DNA of 64,000 nt from Streptomyces thermolilacinus SPC6 (GCF_000478605.2 NZ_ASHX02000001.1:62001-126000); one strand, 5' to 3'. Shown: positions 33,976 to 42,260, numbered from the stretch's first letter. Numbers and translations: made by a program. Notes: a model not told the origin generated them from the letters alone.

Positions 33976-33991
33976 AGGGCCGTATGGCCCT
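33976..33991. promoter_or_regulatory. DevR-box-like palindrome 1
   Basis: AGGGCC-GTAT-GGCCCT is a perfect 6-4-6 inverted repeat fitting the GGGnC-N4-GnCCC layout of DevR/OsdR boxes. It lies 81 bp upstream of the response regulator start and on the way to the divergent PPOX gene. Confidence 0.6.
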
Positions 33992-34012
33992 GATTCGCCG
34001 GTGCCGCGCGCC

Positions 34013-34028
34013 CGGACCGGTGGGTCCG
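34013..34028. promoter_or_regulatory. DevR-box-like palindrome 2
   Basis: CGGACC-GGTG-GGTCCG is a second perfect 6-4-6 inverted repeat of the same layout, centred 37 bp from the first. A third, imperfect copy (GGGTCC-GTTC-GGCCCT) lies at 34038-34053. Paired boxes in a divergent promoter are typical of DevR targets. Confidence 0.6.
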
Positions 34029-34136
34029 TCCTGAAAGGGGTCCGTTCGGCCCTGTCGCGGCAGGACACGGAGCGGGACCCTGGCGGAAAGGCACCCCACG
34101 GGGCCGAGGACGGAGCCGGAGCGGAAGGTGGGCACG

Positions 34137-34601
34137 ATGAACGACGCAGCCACGCATCGAACGGCGGACGGCCGCCGGAAGACGGTGGCACCCCGGCGCA
34201 TGGCCCACCTCGGCCGGGCCGAGGCGCTGCGGCTGCTGGGCACGGTCTCGCTGGGCCGCATCCTCTTCACGCAGCAGGCGCTCCCGGCGATCCGCCCGGT
34301 CAACCACCTGCTGGACGGCGACGACATCATCGTCCGGCTCCACGACGGCGCGACGCTCGCCTCAGTCGTGGCGCCCACCGAAACGGACGGCGTCGTGGTG
34401 GCGTACGAGGCCGATGTGATCGACCCGGACACCCACCTCGGCTGGAGCGTGGTGGTCACCGGTTACGCGCGCCGGGTCACCGACGACGAGGAGATGGCGA
34501 GTCTCGCCTCCCGGCTGCGGCCCTGGGTGGCCACACCGGTGATGAACGCGGCGCTGCGCATCCGCCCGGACCTGGTCACGGGACTGCGGCTCACCGTCTA
34601 G
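34137..34601 (+). CDS. pyridoxamine 5'-phosphate oxidase-fold flavin-binding protein
   Basis: 154 residues from ATG 34137 (GGAAGGTG upstream). Split-barrel fold: [20 protein letters not shown], then [20 protein letters not shown] and [20 protein letters not shown], the pattern of helix-turn-helix-associated PPOX/FMN-binding proteins. Such proteins are recurrent members of DevR/OsdR dormancy regulons, sometimes annotated as nitroimidazole-resistance-like flavoproteins. It lies between the two-component genes, facing away from the regulator, and shares the promoter region containing the DevR-box-like palindromes. Confidence 0.85.
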   Translation: MNDAATHRTADGRRKTVAPRRMAHLGRAEALRLLGTVSLGRILFTQQALPAIRPVNHLLDGDDIIVRLHDGATLASVVAPTETDGVVVAYEADVIDPDTHLGWSVVVTGYARRVTDDEEMASLASRLRPWVATPVMNAALRIRPDLVTGLRLTV

Positions 34602-34750
34602 GTGCCGCGCCGGGCGCAGGGCCCGGCGCGGCGCGGCACCACCGCGCCCGTACACGCATCGCGCCCCGGTCCCGTACGAGTTCCCCGTACGGGCCCCGGC
34701 CGCACGCCCTCCCGTGCGCGCGGCCCTACCCGTACACCCTCAGGGACCGC

Positions 34751-36469
34751 TCAGGCGTTCCCGGCGGCGGTGATCGGCGCCCGCCACACGAGGCGGCTGC
34801 CGCCCCCGTCCGGGCGGCCTGTCTTCAGGGTGCCGCCCACGGACCGGGCGCGCTCCTCCAGGTTGCGCAGGCCGCTGCGCCTGCCGCCCTCCTGGATGCC
34901 CCGGCCGTTGTCCGTCACCGTCAGGATCACCTCGTCGGCGGTGGCCTGGAGGGACACCTCGACGCGGGTCGCCTGGGCGTGGCGGGCGGCGTTGCTGAGC
35001 GTCTCGGTGAGGGCGGCCATCACATGCTCGGCCACGCCCGGCGGCACGTCCGTGTCGAGCAGGCCCTCCATGCTCAGGCGGGGCGGGAAGCCGAGGGTGT
35101 TCGCCGTCTCGCCGACCGCGCGGGCGACGCGGGCCCGCAGGCTCGGGCCCGTGTCCTCGTCGCGGGCGCGCAGGCCGAAGATGGTCGAGCGGATGATCTT
35201 GATGGTCTCGTCGAGGTCCACGACGGCGCGGGTGACACGCTCGGCGGCGCCCTCGTGCTGGACGAGCCGTGCGGCGCTCTGGAGGGTCATGCCGGTGGCG
35301 AAGAGGCGCTGGATGGCCAGGTCGTGGAGGTCGCGGGCGATGCGGTCCCGGTCCTCCAGGAGCGCGAGCTGTTCGGCGTCGGTACGGCGCTGGGCCAGCT
35401 CCAGGGCGAGCGCGGCCTGTCCGGCGAACGCCAGCAGCGGCTGGAGCTCGCCCTCCGTGAAGACGGGTTCGCCCTGGTGGCGGGCGAGCAGCAGGACGCC
35501 GCGCGTGTCGTGCGCCTCGGTGCCCAGGGGTACGGCGACGGCCGGGCCGAGGCCGTCGAAGCGGCGGGGCCCCGCGCCGTAGCGGTCGTCGTCGGCGAGG
35601 CCGGTGGTGGTGACCGGCGCCCCGGCCTCGTAGGCGGCCCCGGACAGGGTGCCCGCGACGGGGACGACCAGGCCGCGGCGGAGCTCGCCGCCCGCGCCGA
35701 GGGCCAGTTCCACCACGAGGTCCTGGGTGCCGGGGACGGGCACGGTCACGTCGGCGAGCGCGGCGCCGGTGATCTCCTGGGCGCGGCGGGCGATCAGCTC
35801 CAGGACGCGCAGGCGGGGGCTGCCGGAGAGGAGGTTGTGGGTGATCTCGGCGTTGGCCTGGAGCCACCGCCGCTGGCGCTGGGACGCCTCGTACAGGCGG
35901 GCGTTGTCGATGGCGACACCGGCGGCGACGGACAGGGTGGCGATCACCGACTCGTCCTCGGCGTCGAAGTCCTGGCCGCCGCGCTTGTCGGTGAGGTACA
36001 GGTTCCCGAACACCTCGTCGCGGACGCGGATGGGCACGCCCAGGAACGTCCGCATCGGCGGGTGGTGGGCGGGGAAGCCGTACGACGCCTCGTGGGTGCC
36101 GAGCTCGCTGAGCCGCAGGGGCTGGGGGTTGCGGATGAGCTCGCCGAGGATGCCGTGCCCGGCGGGGAGGGGGCCGATCCTGGCGGTCTCCTCGTCGGTG
36201 AGGCCGACGGTGAGGAACTGCGACAGAGTGCGCCCGTCGGGGCCGATGACCCCGAGCGCCCCGTACTGGGCGTCCACGAGCAGCGCGGACGCCTCCACGA
36301 TTCGGCGCAGCACCTGCGAAAGGTCGAGCTCCCGGCCGACGGAGACGACCGCCTCCAGCAGGCTGTGCACCCGGTCGCGGGTGCCGCGGGCGGCGTTGAT
36401 GCGTGCCTGGAGTTCCTCCAGCAGCTCGTCGAGCCTCATCTGGGGCATCCGCGACAACGGACCCTCCAT
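34751..36469 (-). CDS. two-GAF sensor histidine kinase (DevS/DosT/OsdK-like)
   Basis: 572 residues from ATG 36469 (GGAGGAGGG ten bases upstream). Two GAF domains occupy about residues 50-205 and 225-375. The first matches DevS closely (GFPAHHPPMRTFLGVPIRVR, VFGNLYLTDKRGGQDFDAED); the His at 135 or 136 aligns with the region holding the DevS heme ligand. The dimerisation helix has the phospho-His in DRDRIARDLHDLAIQRLFAT, and the ATPase domain has NAARHAQATRVEV and VTDNGRGIQEG. No membrane segments: a cytoplasmic heme gas/redox sensor, presumably phosphorylating the nearby DevR-type regulator. Confidence 0.9.
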   Translation of the reverse strand: MEGPLSRMPQMRLDELLEELQARINAARGTRDRVHSLLEAVVSVGRELDLSQVLRRIVEASALLVDAQYGALGVIGPDGRTLSQFLTVGLTDEETARIGPLPAGHGILGELIRNPQPLRLSELGTHEASYGFPAHHPPMRTFLGVPIRVRDEVFGNLYLTDKRGGQDFDAEDESVIATLSVAAGVAIDNARLYEASQRQRRWLQANAEITHNLLSGSPRLRVLELIARRAQEITGAALADVTVPVPGTQDLVVELALGAGGELRRGLVVPVAGTLSGAAYEAGAPVTTTGLADDDRYGAGPRRFDGLGPAVAVPLGTEAHDTRGVLLLARHQGEPVFTEGELQPLLAFAGQAALALELAQRRTDAEQLALLEDRDRIARDLHDLAIQRLFATGMTLQSAARLVQHEGAAERVTRAVVDLDETIKIIRSTIFGLRARDEDTGPSLRARVARAVGETANTLGFPPRLSMEGLLDTDVPPGVAEHVMAALTETLSNAARHAQATRVEVSLQATADEVILTVTDNGRGIQEGGRRSGLRNLEERARSVGGTLKTGRPDGGGSRLVWRAPITAAGNA

Positions 36470-36662
36470 GCCCAACGGCCCTCCTCCGTCGATCCCGTGC
36501 TGCACCGGCAGCCTATCCGGCCGCACGGAGGGGCCCGAGTCGGTGTTCGACCAGGGGGACCCCCGGGCGCCGGGGCGCGATACCGGGGCGCGCGAACGCA
36601 CACAGGGCGCGCAGGACGGGACGAGCACCCCTCGAAGGGGTGATAACGCCCCTTAGCTCTTT

Positions 36663-36678
36663 AAAACGACGTCGTTTT
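36663..36678. promoter_or_regulatory. AT-rich perfect palindrome before L,D-transpeptidase gene
   Basis: AAAACGACGTCGTTTT, extendable to CTTTA on the left and TAAAG on the right with a one-base bulge. It is strikingly AT-rich for this DNA and lies about 65 bp before the transpeptidase start and 194 bp from the kinase start. A repressor operator or a promoter element is likely. Confidence 0.5.
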
Positions 36679-36741
36679 CTAAAGATGCTTTACCTCGGCA
36701 CCGGCGAACAGATGCCCGTGCGAACGAGGAAAGGTGGATCG

Positions 36742-37335
36742 GTGAATCCGAGGATGCGTGGGCTGCGCAGCGCGGTGGCGCTGGGGTTCGCGGCGGCGGC
36801 CGTGGCGGCGACGTCCGCGGCCGCCGAGGCGCGGCCGGACGACGCGGCGGGTGCGGCGGGCGCGGCGGCCGGGGCCGCGAAGGGCGCCACGACCCTGGTC
36901 TTCGACAAGAACCCTTCCGACCCGTCGAACTCCCGGCTGCGCCTGTACAAGGGCGGCGTGCTGCAGGCCGGCTACCGCGCCGGTTCGGGCATGGGCGTCA
37001 CGAACGACTGCGTACGCGACAAGGGCTGGATCCCGAACGGGAACTGGCGCGTCAGGCTGAAGTCCCGGACGTACAACGGCCAGTTCGTCAAGGGGTACGC
37101 GGTGTACCTCCAGGACATGCGGTGCTCCACGGGCAAGGTGACCCGCACGGAGATGTTCATCCACTCGGAGATGAACCGCGACGGGACGCAGGGCCGCGCG
37201 GAGGAGCGCCGCTGGAACGGGCCGGGGGACTACCGGTCCAACGGCTGCGTGAAGCTGAAGCCCGCCGACATCAGGGACCTGTTCAGCCGTCTCGACCGGA
37301 TCGGGTGGCCGACACACCTGCGGGTCGTCTCCTGA
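36742..37335 (+). CDS. secreted L,D-transpeptidase family protein
   Basis: 197 residues from GTG 36742 (GGAAAGG upstream). Signal peptide: MRGLRSAVALGFAAAAVAAT with cleavage after AAAEA. The YkuD-like catalytic region has the conserved His in EMFIHSEMNRDG and the nucleophile Cys in YRSNGCVKLKPADIRDL. Earlier segments (DPSNSRLRLYKGGVLQAGYR; WIPNGNWRVRLKS) are typical beta strands of the domain. It would form or remodel 3-3 cross-links in peptidoglycan or attach proteins. A paralogue is at 60054-60647, with the same motif order. Located outside the membrane. Confidence 0.83.
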   Translation: MNPRMRGLRSAVALGFAAAAVAATSAAAEARPDDAAGAAGAAAGAAKGATTLVFDKNPSDPSNSRLRLYKGGVLQAGYRAGSGMGVTNDCVRDKGWIPNGNWRVRLKSRTYNGQFVKGYAVYLQDMRCSTGKVTRTEMFIHSEMNRDGTQGRAEERRWNGPGDYRSNGCVKLKPADIRDLFSRLDRIGWPTHLRVVS

Positions 37336-37491
37336 CGCAGCGGCCCGTACCGCCCGGTGGCGGCGCGCACGGATGTGCGGTCCCGCCGAGGCCGGGCGCG
37401 CGGGCGCGGCGGCGGTACGCTCGCTCGCGGGGACGCGCGCCACGGGGGCGCGTCCCGGAGCGAGCCGTCGCGCGGACCGAGGGGGTCACCG

Positions 37492-38223
37492 GTGTCAGCG
37501 GGAGGGCGCCGCGCCCGTCTGCGGGCCGAGATGTCCGCCGAGGTACGGGCGGCGGCGCGGGCGGTCATCGTCGAGAGCGGTGTCGAGTCGCTGACCCTCA
37601 CGGAGGTCGCGCGGCGGGTGGGTGTGACCCCGGCGGCGCTCTACCACCACTTCGAGCGGGGGCTGCCCGACATCGTCGCGCGGGTCGCCGACGACATCGT
37701 GGACGAGCTGGTGGACGAGCTGTCCCAGGCGGCCGCCCGCTACCCCAGGGACAACTTCGCGATGCGGATGGTCGCCCCCAGCCGTGTGCTGCGGTCCTGG
37801 GCGATCGGCCGCCGACGGGAGTTCTGCTTCCTGTTCGGAACCCCGGCACGGGCCGCTGGGGACGCCCACGCGGCCCTGACGACCCGCTGGGTGCGGCGGC
37901 TGGCAGGCGTGTGGGGCCCCGTGTTCGCGGAGCTGTGGGCGGCGCGACGCTACCCGGTGCCCACGGGCGCGCTGGAGCCCCGGCTGCGGCGGCAGATGGG
38001 CGACTACGTGCGCGACACGGGCGTCGACCTTCCGCCGGAGGCCGCCGCGGTCATGCTCGGCTGCTGGCGCTCCCTCTACGGGCAGGTCGCCATCGAGGCG
38101 TTCGGCCATTTCTCGCCGCTGTTCGGCGACCAGCAGCCGATGTTCGAGCTGCTGATGCGCGACATCGTCGGCGGCCTGGATCTGATCGACCAGTACGAGC
38201 CCCCGGCCGCCCCGGCGCCCTGA
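37492..38223 (+). CDS. TetR/AcrR-family regulator
   Basis: 243 residues from GTG 37492 (GAGGGGG upstream). HTH in residues about 18-60: AEVRAAARAVIVESGVESLT and LTEVARRVGVTPAALYHHFE. The C-terminal domain (FAMRMVAPSRVLRSWAIGRR, EFCFLFGTPARAAGDAH) is the WHG-type ligand domain of many Streptomyces TetR proteins. No obvious target gene is adjacent; the neighbours are secreted proteins transcribed in the same direction. Two imperfect direct repeats follow the stop. Confidence 0.87.
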   Translation: MSAGGRRARLRAEMSAEVRAAARAVIVESGVESLTLTEVARRVGVTPAALYHHFERGLPDIVARVADDIVDELVDELSQAAARYPRDNFAMRMVAPSRVLRSWAIGRRREFCFLFGTPARAAGDAHAALTTRWVRRLAGVWGPVFAELWAARRYPVPTGALEPRLRRQMGDYVRDTGVDLPPEAAAVMLGCWRSLYGQVAIEAFGHFSPLFGDQQPMFELLMRDIVGGLDLIDQYEPPAAPAP

Positions 38224-38224
38224 C

Positions 38225-38283
38225 ACACCTCCGTACGCGTACATCCGTCACCTGGCACATCTCCGTACCCGTACGTCCGTCAC
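38225..38283. repeat. two imperfect 27-bp direct repeats
   Basis: The units at 38225-38251 and 38257-38283 share CTCCGTAC, CGTAC and TCCGTCAC blocks, differing at about three or four positions, with a 32-bp period. They lie between the TetR stop and the inhibitor gene. They may be tandem binding sites or a simple duplication. Confidence 0.5.
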
Positions 38284-38354
38284 ATCGGCTTCACGGGCCT
38301 GCCCGGCCTCGCTTCGGGCCGCCCGGGAGGAACTTCGACCGAAAGGGAACACTC

Positions 38355-38756
38355 ATGAGCAAGGCGAGCGGCAAGCGGCGCACGGCGGTCGGCCTCGCGG
38401 CGGTCGCCGTGGCCGCGGCGCTGATGGCGCCCACCCCGGCGGGCGCCGCCCCACAGGGCGATCCGTGGATGTGCACCCCCGGAGCGTTCTGCGTGTACTC
38501 CGGCGACAACGGCAACGGCAAGGTGTGCGGCTGGCAGGTGGACGACCCGGACTGGCTGCACGGGTCCACGGTGTGCGGCTGGTCGAAGACCACGCGTGTG
38601 CGGTCGGCGTTCAACAACGGCAGGAGCGGCATGCCGGTCTCCGCGTTCACCCGCACCGGGCTGACGGGCACCAAGATGTTCTGCCTCGCCAAGGGCAAGA
38701 AGACCAACCTGCCCCGCGCGGGCACGTACCTGCGAAGCCACACCTGGAAGTGCTGA
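38355..38756 (+). CDS. secreted peptidase inhibitor family I36 protein
   Basis: 133 residues from ATG 38355 (AAAGGGAA upstream). Signal peptide with VGLAAVAVAAALMAPTPAGA. The mature domain begins with a Cys-containing MCTPGAFCVYSGDNGNGKVC and has six Cys in total, likely three disulfides. This matches the I36 family of the Streptomyces metalloproteinase inhibitor SMPI (gamma-crystallin fold). It probably inhibits extracellular metalloproteases. Monocistronic. Confidence 0.83.
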   Translation: MSKASGKRRTAVGLAAVAVAAALMAPTPAGAAPQGDPWMCTPGAFCVYSGDNGNGKVCGWQVDDPDWLHGSTVCGWSKTTRVRSAFNNGRSGMPVSAFTRTGLTGTKMFCLAKGKKTNLPRAGTYLRSHTWKC

Positions 38757-38947
38757 CCCGAGACGGCCGTCGTGCGCGCCGGTGTCCGTGGTGGGGCACC
38801 GGCTCGCGCCACGGGGCATCGGCGCCCGCGCACGACACCCCGTGGCGGTCGCCTCCGCACGCCCGGCAGGCCCTCTTCTCCCGCCTCCGTCGCAGGCAGG
38901 ACGCTGATCGTGCTCCACCGGATCATCACCCATCCCAGGAGGGCACC

Positions 38948-39544
38948 ATGGCGTTTCCCCGATCCTTAGCCACCACGCTCCTCGCCGGTCTGCTCGCGAC
39001 CGGGACGGTCGTGGCGCTCGCCACCCCCGCCTCCGCCGTGAGCCGGTTCGACGACGGCAGCTTCGAGTACCCGACCGGTCCGGCCAACTCGTTCCGGACG
39101 CTCTCCAGCGGTCAGACCATCGGACCGTGGAGGGTCACCAGCGGGGCGGTGGACCACATCGGCGCCGGATTCTGGCAGGCCGCCGAAGGAGACCAGTCCG
39201 TCGATCTCAACGCCACCCGGCCCGGCACGGTGTCGCAGACCTTCACGACCACCGCAGGCAAAAAGTACAGCGTCACCTACGCCCTGGCCGCCAACCCGGA
39301 GGGCGGACCGGCCGTGAAGACCGGCCGGGTCCTGGTGGACGGGCAGAACTTCCAGGACTTCTCCTTCGACTCCACGGGCAAGACCCGCGCCGCCATGGGC
39401 TACGTGACCCGGCAGATGACGTTCGTGGCCAACGGTCCGACGACGACGCTCGGCTTCACCAGCACGGTGACCGGTGCGTACGGCCCGGTCATCGACGACG
39501 TACGGGTCGATGACACCTGCTGCTCCTGCTCCTGCCCCTCCTGA
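38948..39544 (+). CDS. secreted choice-of-anchor C / DUF642-type protein
   Basis: 198 residues from ATG 38948, preceded by AGGAGG. Signal peptide: LATTLLAGLLATGTVVALAT. The domain reads SRFDDGSFEYPTGPANSFRT, then WRVTSGAVDHIGAGFWQAAE, GDQSVDLNATRPG and a C-terminal YGPVIDDVRVD. This is the galactose-binding-like beta sandwich of choice-of-anchor C/DUF642 proteins, usually carbohydrate binding. It ends in DDTCCSCSCPS, a Cys-rich tail that may be an attachment or metal-binding site. A strong terminator follows. Confidence 0.83.
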   Translation: MAFPRSLATTLLAGLLATGTVVALATPASAVSRFDDGSFEYPTGPANSFRTLSSGQTIGPWRVTSGAVDHIGAGFWQAAEGDQSVDLNATRPGTVSQTFTTTAGKKYSVTYALAANPEGGPAVKTGRVLVDGQNFQDFSFDSTGKTRAAMGYVTRQMTFVANGPTTTLGFTSTVTGAYGPVIDDVRVDDTCCSCSCPS

Positions 39545-39626
39545 CCGGGACGGCCGCCGGGGCCCGCACGGCCCGCACAACGCCCACGACCCGACGACGA
39601 GCATGCCCCGCGACGCGGCGCCCACA

Positions 39627-39662
39627 GGCCGTGCCGACCGGAAACCACCGGTCGGCACGGCC
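39627..39662 (+). terminator. strong terminator after DUF642-type gene
   Basis: GGCCGTGCCGACCGG and CCGGTCGGCACGGCC form a perfect 15-bp stem with a 6-base loop, followed by TCCTCG. It lies 83 bp after the stop. Confidence 0.65.
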
Positions 39663-39797
39663 TCCTCGTTCCCGTACGGCGATGCACCGCCCATGACGCG
39701 CCGGACACGCCGTGATCACGTTTTCACCCACCGGGGCGACCCTCCGCCGGACGCGCGGGTCTCCTTCCCGACCGGAACCAACCGGCTGAGGAGGGCC

Positions 39798-39929
39798 ATG
39801 CGTCATGCCAGGACCGTGCCTCCTAACGGCTGGCCAACGGTCAGCCAGCCGCCCTGGGCGGAGGACCTGGCCGGGATCACGGCCGTCGTCGGCGTGTCCG
39901 TCCTGCGGACGCGCCGCGCCCGGCCCTGA
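39798..39929 (+). CDS. small hypothetical protein
   Basis: 43 residues from ATG 39798, with GAGGAGGGCC immediately before it, a strong ribosome binding site. The sequence is MRHARTVPPNGWPTVSQPPW followed by AEDLAGITAVVGVSVLRT and a basic tail. It is too short for domain assignment. The good translation signal and a terminator just upstream favour a real gene. No modification enzymes are adjacent, so a peptide natural product precursor is not supported. Confidence 0.4.
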   Translation: MRHARTVPPNGWPTVSQPPWAEDLAGITAVVGVSVLRTRRARP

Positions 39930-40017
39930 CGCGCCACCCGGCGCCGTTCCGGCGGCGCGGCGCGGCCGGGACGGACGGGTGGGCCCTTCGGGGCCCGTCC
40001 ACGCGTACCGTCGGGGC

Positions 40018-40446
40018 ATGCCGCAGCTCTCGCCCCGTCTCGCCGAAGCCGTCGCGGCGCTCCCTCTCGCCCCGCATCTGCGGGTTCTGGAGATCGGGTG
40101 CGGGCCAGGCGCCGCCGCCCGTGCGGTCGCCGCGCGACTGGACACCGGGCACATCCTGGCCATCGACCGGTCGGCCGCCGCCGTGGCGCGGGCGCGGGCC
40201 GCCTGCGCCGAGGAGATCGCGTCCGGCCGCCTCTCGGTACGGCAGTGCGCCGCCGAGGACTTCGAACCGGAGCCTGGCGACGGCCCGTTCGACCTCGTCT
40301 TCGCCTTCCGGGTCGGCGCGCTCGACGGCCGCCACCCGGAGACGGGGCGTCAGGCCCTGAGCCGTATCTCCGCCGCGCTCGCGCCCGGCGGACGGGTCTT
40401 CGTCGACGGCGGCGACCCACTGCGGGAGCTGCCCGTACGCGGGTGA
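40018..40446 (+). CDS. short SAM-dependent methyltransferase
   Basis: 142 residues from ATG 40018. Motif I is LRVLEIGCGPGAAARAVAAR, acidic loop ILAIDRSAAAVARARAA, and FDLVFAFRVGALDGRHPETG. The domain covers only the core of a class I methyltransferase (the usual length is over 200), ending shortly after GRVFVDGGDP; the C-terminal beta hairpin seems short, but similar short forms exist in Streptomyces. Substrate unknown. No operon partner. Confidence 0.78.
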   Translation: MPQLSPRLAEAVAALPLAPHLRVLEIGCGPGAAARAVAARLDTGHILAIDRSAAAVARARAACAEEIASGRLSVRQCAAEDFEPEPGDGPFDLVFAFRVGALDGRHPETGRQALSRISAALAPGGRVFVDGGDPLRELPVRG

Positions 40447-40504
40447 CGGCAGGGACAGAGGAAATCCGTGTACGCGCGAAGGCGCGGCGCATAGGGTCGC
40501 CAGC

Positions 40505-41596
40505 ATGGCGATCATGGGTCCACAGGACATCGACGAGGCGGTCACCGCCATCACCTCCGCACTGCGTGACGTGACCGACCGGGACTGGTCCGTTCCGGCG
40601 GCCGGGCTGGAGTGGAGCTGCTACGACACGGCCGTCCACATCGCGAGCGACTTCACGGGCTACGCCACGCAGTTGACGGGCCGCGCGACCGACGGATACG
40701 CGCCCTACAGGATCGTCGCCGCGCCGGGCGCCACCCCCGACGGCCTCGTCCGCGTGCTCGAGGCGACCGGCGGGCTGCTGTCCGCCGCCGTCCACCGGAC
40801 GCCTTCGGACGTACGGGGCTGGCACCCGTACGGCGCCGCGGGCGGCGACGGGTTCGCGGCCATGGGCATCCTGGAGGCGCTCGCGCACGCCCACGACATT
40901 CTCGGCGGGCTCGGTGTACACGGCTGGCAGCCGCCGCCGCACCTGTGCGCCCGGGTGCTGGAGCGGCTGTTCCCGCACGTCCCGCGCGGGGATGACCCCT
41001 GGCGCACACTGCTGTGGGCCACCGGCCGCGGTGAACTCGACGGCCTGCCGCGCCTCGGCGCGTGGCGCTGGCACGCCGACCCCGTCCGCTCCGAGCGGCT
41101 GGTCCTGTGCGAGATCGGGCCCGCTCTCGCGGCCGATCTGCACGACGGCGGCAGCGGTGGGTTCGTATGGGCCGAGGGCGGCCCGGAGGAGGGGACACGC
41201 TTCGCCGGGGGCATGGTGGCGCGGGCGCACGAGGCGGGCACGTACCGGCCGGGCTGGGGCGCGTACGCCATCGTCCGCGTCTCCGACCGGCGGGCCGTGG
41301 GCGGCATCGGTTTCCACGCCGCTCCCGACGCGGACGGTGCGGCCGAGGTCGGCTACGACATCGTGGCGGCGGAACGCGGCCGGGGCTACGCGACGGAGGC
41401 GCTGCGCGCCCTGGTGGACCGGGCCTTCACCCGGCCGGAGCTGACCGTGCTGCACGCGACCGTCGAGCCCGGCAACGCCGCCTCGCACGCCGTGGTCGCC
41501 CGCGCCGGGTTCACCCCGGCCGGTTCCGCCGACGGCGGCGTCCGCTACGTGCTGCCCCGGCACGCCGCCGTACGGAACCGGGGCGCGCGGGGATGA
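40505..41596 (+). CDS. maleylpyruvate isomerase-like (DinB) and GNAT acetyltransferase fusion
   Basis: 363 residues. The N-terminal 200 or so residues are a DinB/mycothiol-dependent maleylpyruvate isomerase-like domain (SVPAAGLEWSCYDTAVHIAS, then GILEALAHAHDILGGLG with metal-binding-type His residues). The C-terminal part, from about residue 235, is a GNAT acetyltransferase: RPGWGAYAIVRVSDRRAVGG, AAEVGYDIVAAERGRGYATE with the RGxG acetyl-CoA loop, and ATVEPGNAASHAVVARAGF. The fusion suggests a thiol-linked detoxification or modification enzyme with acetyl transfer. Substrates unknown. Cytoplasmic. Confidence 0.83.
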   Translation: MAIMGPQDIDEAVTAITSALRDVTDRDWSVPAAGLEWSCYDTAVHIASDFTGYATQLTGRATDGYAPYRIVAAPGATPDGLVRVLEATGGLLSAAVHRTPSDVRGWHPYGAAGGDGFAAMGILEALAHAHDILGGLGVHGWQPPPHLCARVLERLFPHVPRGDDPWRTLLWATGRGELDGLPRLGAWRWHADPVRSERLVLCEIGPALAADLHDGGSGGFVWAEGGPEEGTRFAGGMVARAHEAGTYRPGWGAYAIVRVSDRRAVGGIGFHAAPDADGAAEVGYDIVAAERGRGYATEALRALVDRAFTRPELTVLHATVEPGNAASHAVVARAGFTPAGSADGGVRYVLPRHAAVRNRGARG

Positions 41597-41653
41597 GGCG
41601 GCGGACGTCCGGGGCGACGGCGTAGAGCACGCCGTCATCTGGTCCTGACGTGC

Positions 41654-41684
41654 CTCGGACCCGGCCGGGAGGGCCGGGTCCGAG
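41654..41684. terminator. bidirectional terminator
   Basis: CTCGGACCCGGCC and GGCCGGGTCCGAG form a perfect 13-bp stem with a GGGAG loop between the isomerase-GNAT gene and the convergent lectin gene. Confidence 0.65.
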
Positions 41685-41699
41685 ACGCTGGCGGTGGGC

Positions 41700-42260
41700 T
41701 TACCAGGCGGCGTCGTTGGCGCCGAGCCGCCACAGGCGGTCGTCGGTGGGCATGGCGGTGTTGAGGTAGAGGGTGTTCCAGCTGCCGTCGTTGTAGCGGT
41801 TCACGGTCAGGGCCAGGGACGTGTTCACCTTCGGCTGCCAGATCCACCAGCGGGAGTTGTTGTCGTACTCAGGGCGCAGAACCCAGCGCTGGAGGTCGGA
41901 GCCGTCGCAGGCGCGGACGACGACGGTGGTGCCGCGGGCGGGCGTGGCGGAGGAGGGCTGGAGGCACTTGTTGGCCGCCTGGTTCTTGAACGTCATGGTC
42001 CACTTGCCGTTCTCCCAGGCGCCGCCCACCTCGTCCCACACCTCGGTGCGGTACTTCCAGCCGGGGTCGCGCAGGCTGATCGCGGTGGCGCCCTCGCTGG
42101 TGGCGTCATTGAGGAGCGCCAGGCGGCTGCCGTCGGACTTGTTGAACAGGTCCTGGCTGGTGCGGTCGGCGGCGGATGCGCCACCGGCCGTGAGGGTGCC
42201 GAGGAACGCCGTGGTGACCGCGGCGCAGACGACGGCGCGCGCGAAGCGACGAGAGGACAT
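41700..42260 (-). CDS. secreted ricin-type beta-trefoil lectin-like protein
   Basis: 186 residues from ATG 42260 (AAGGAG upstream). Signal peptide: FARAVVCAAVTTAFLGTLTA, cleaved after ASA. The mature domain has beta-trefoil features: QAANKCLQPSSATPARGTTV, VVRACDGSDLQRWVLRP with the QxW motif, and LALTVNRYNDGSWNTLYLNT. This is a RICIN/CBM13-like domain without an attached catalytic module, so probably a secreted carbohydrate-binding protein. Monocistronic; ends at a strong terminator. Confidence 0.8.
   Translation of the reverse strand: MSSRRFARAVVCAAVTTAFLGTLTAGGASAADRTSQDLFNKSDGSRLALLNDATSEGATAISLRDPGWKYRTEVWDEVGGAWENGKWTMTFKNQAANKCLQPSSATPARGTTVVVRACDGSDLQRWVLRPEYDNNSRWWIWQPKVNTSLALTVNRYNDGSWNTLYLNTAMPTDDRLWRLGANDAAW

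Noticed and set aside
34740..35867. Alternative coding frame antisense within the kinase region
   Set aside because: Pro/Arg-only composition, while the other frame gives a complete DevS-like kinase.
39798..39929. RiPP (lasso or lanthipeptide) precursor peptide
   Set aside because: No cyclase, protease or lanthipeptide synthetase nearby, and the neighbouring methyltransferase is generic.
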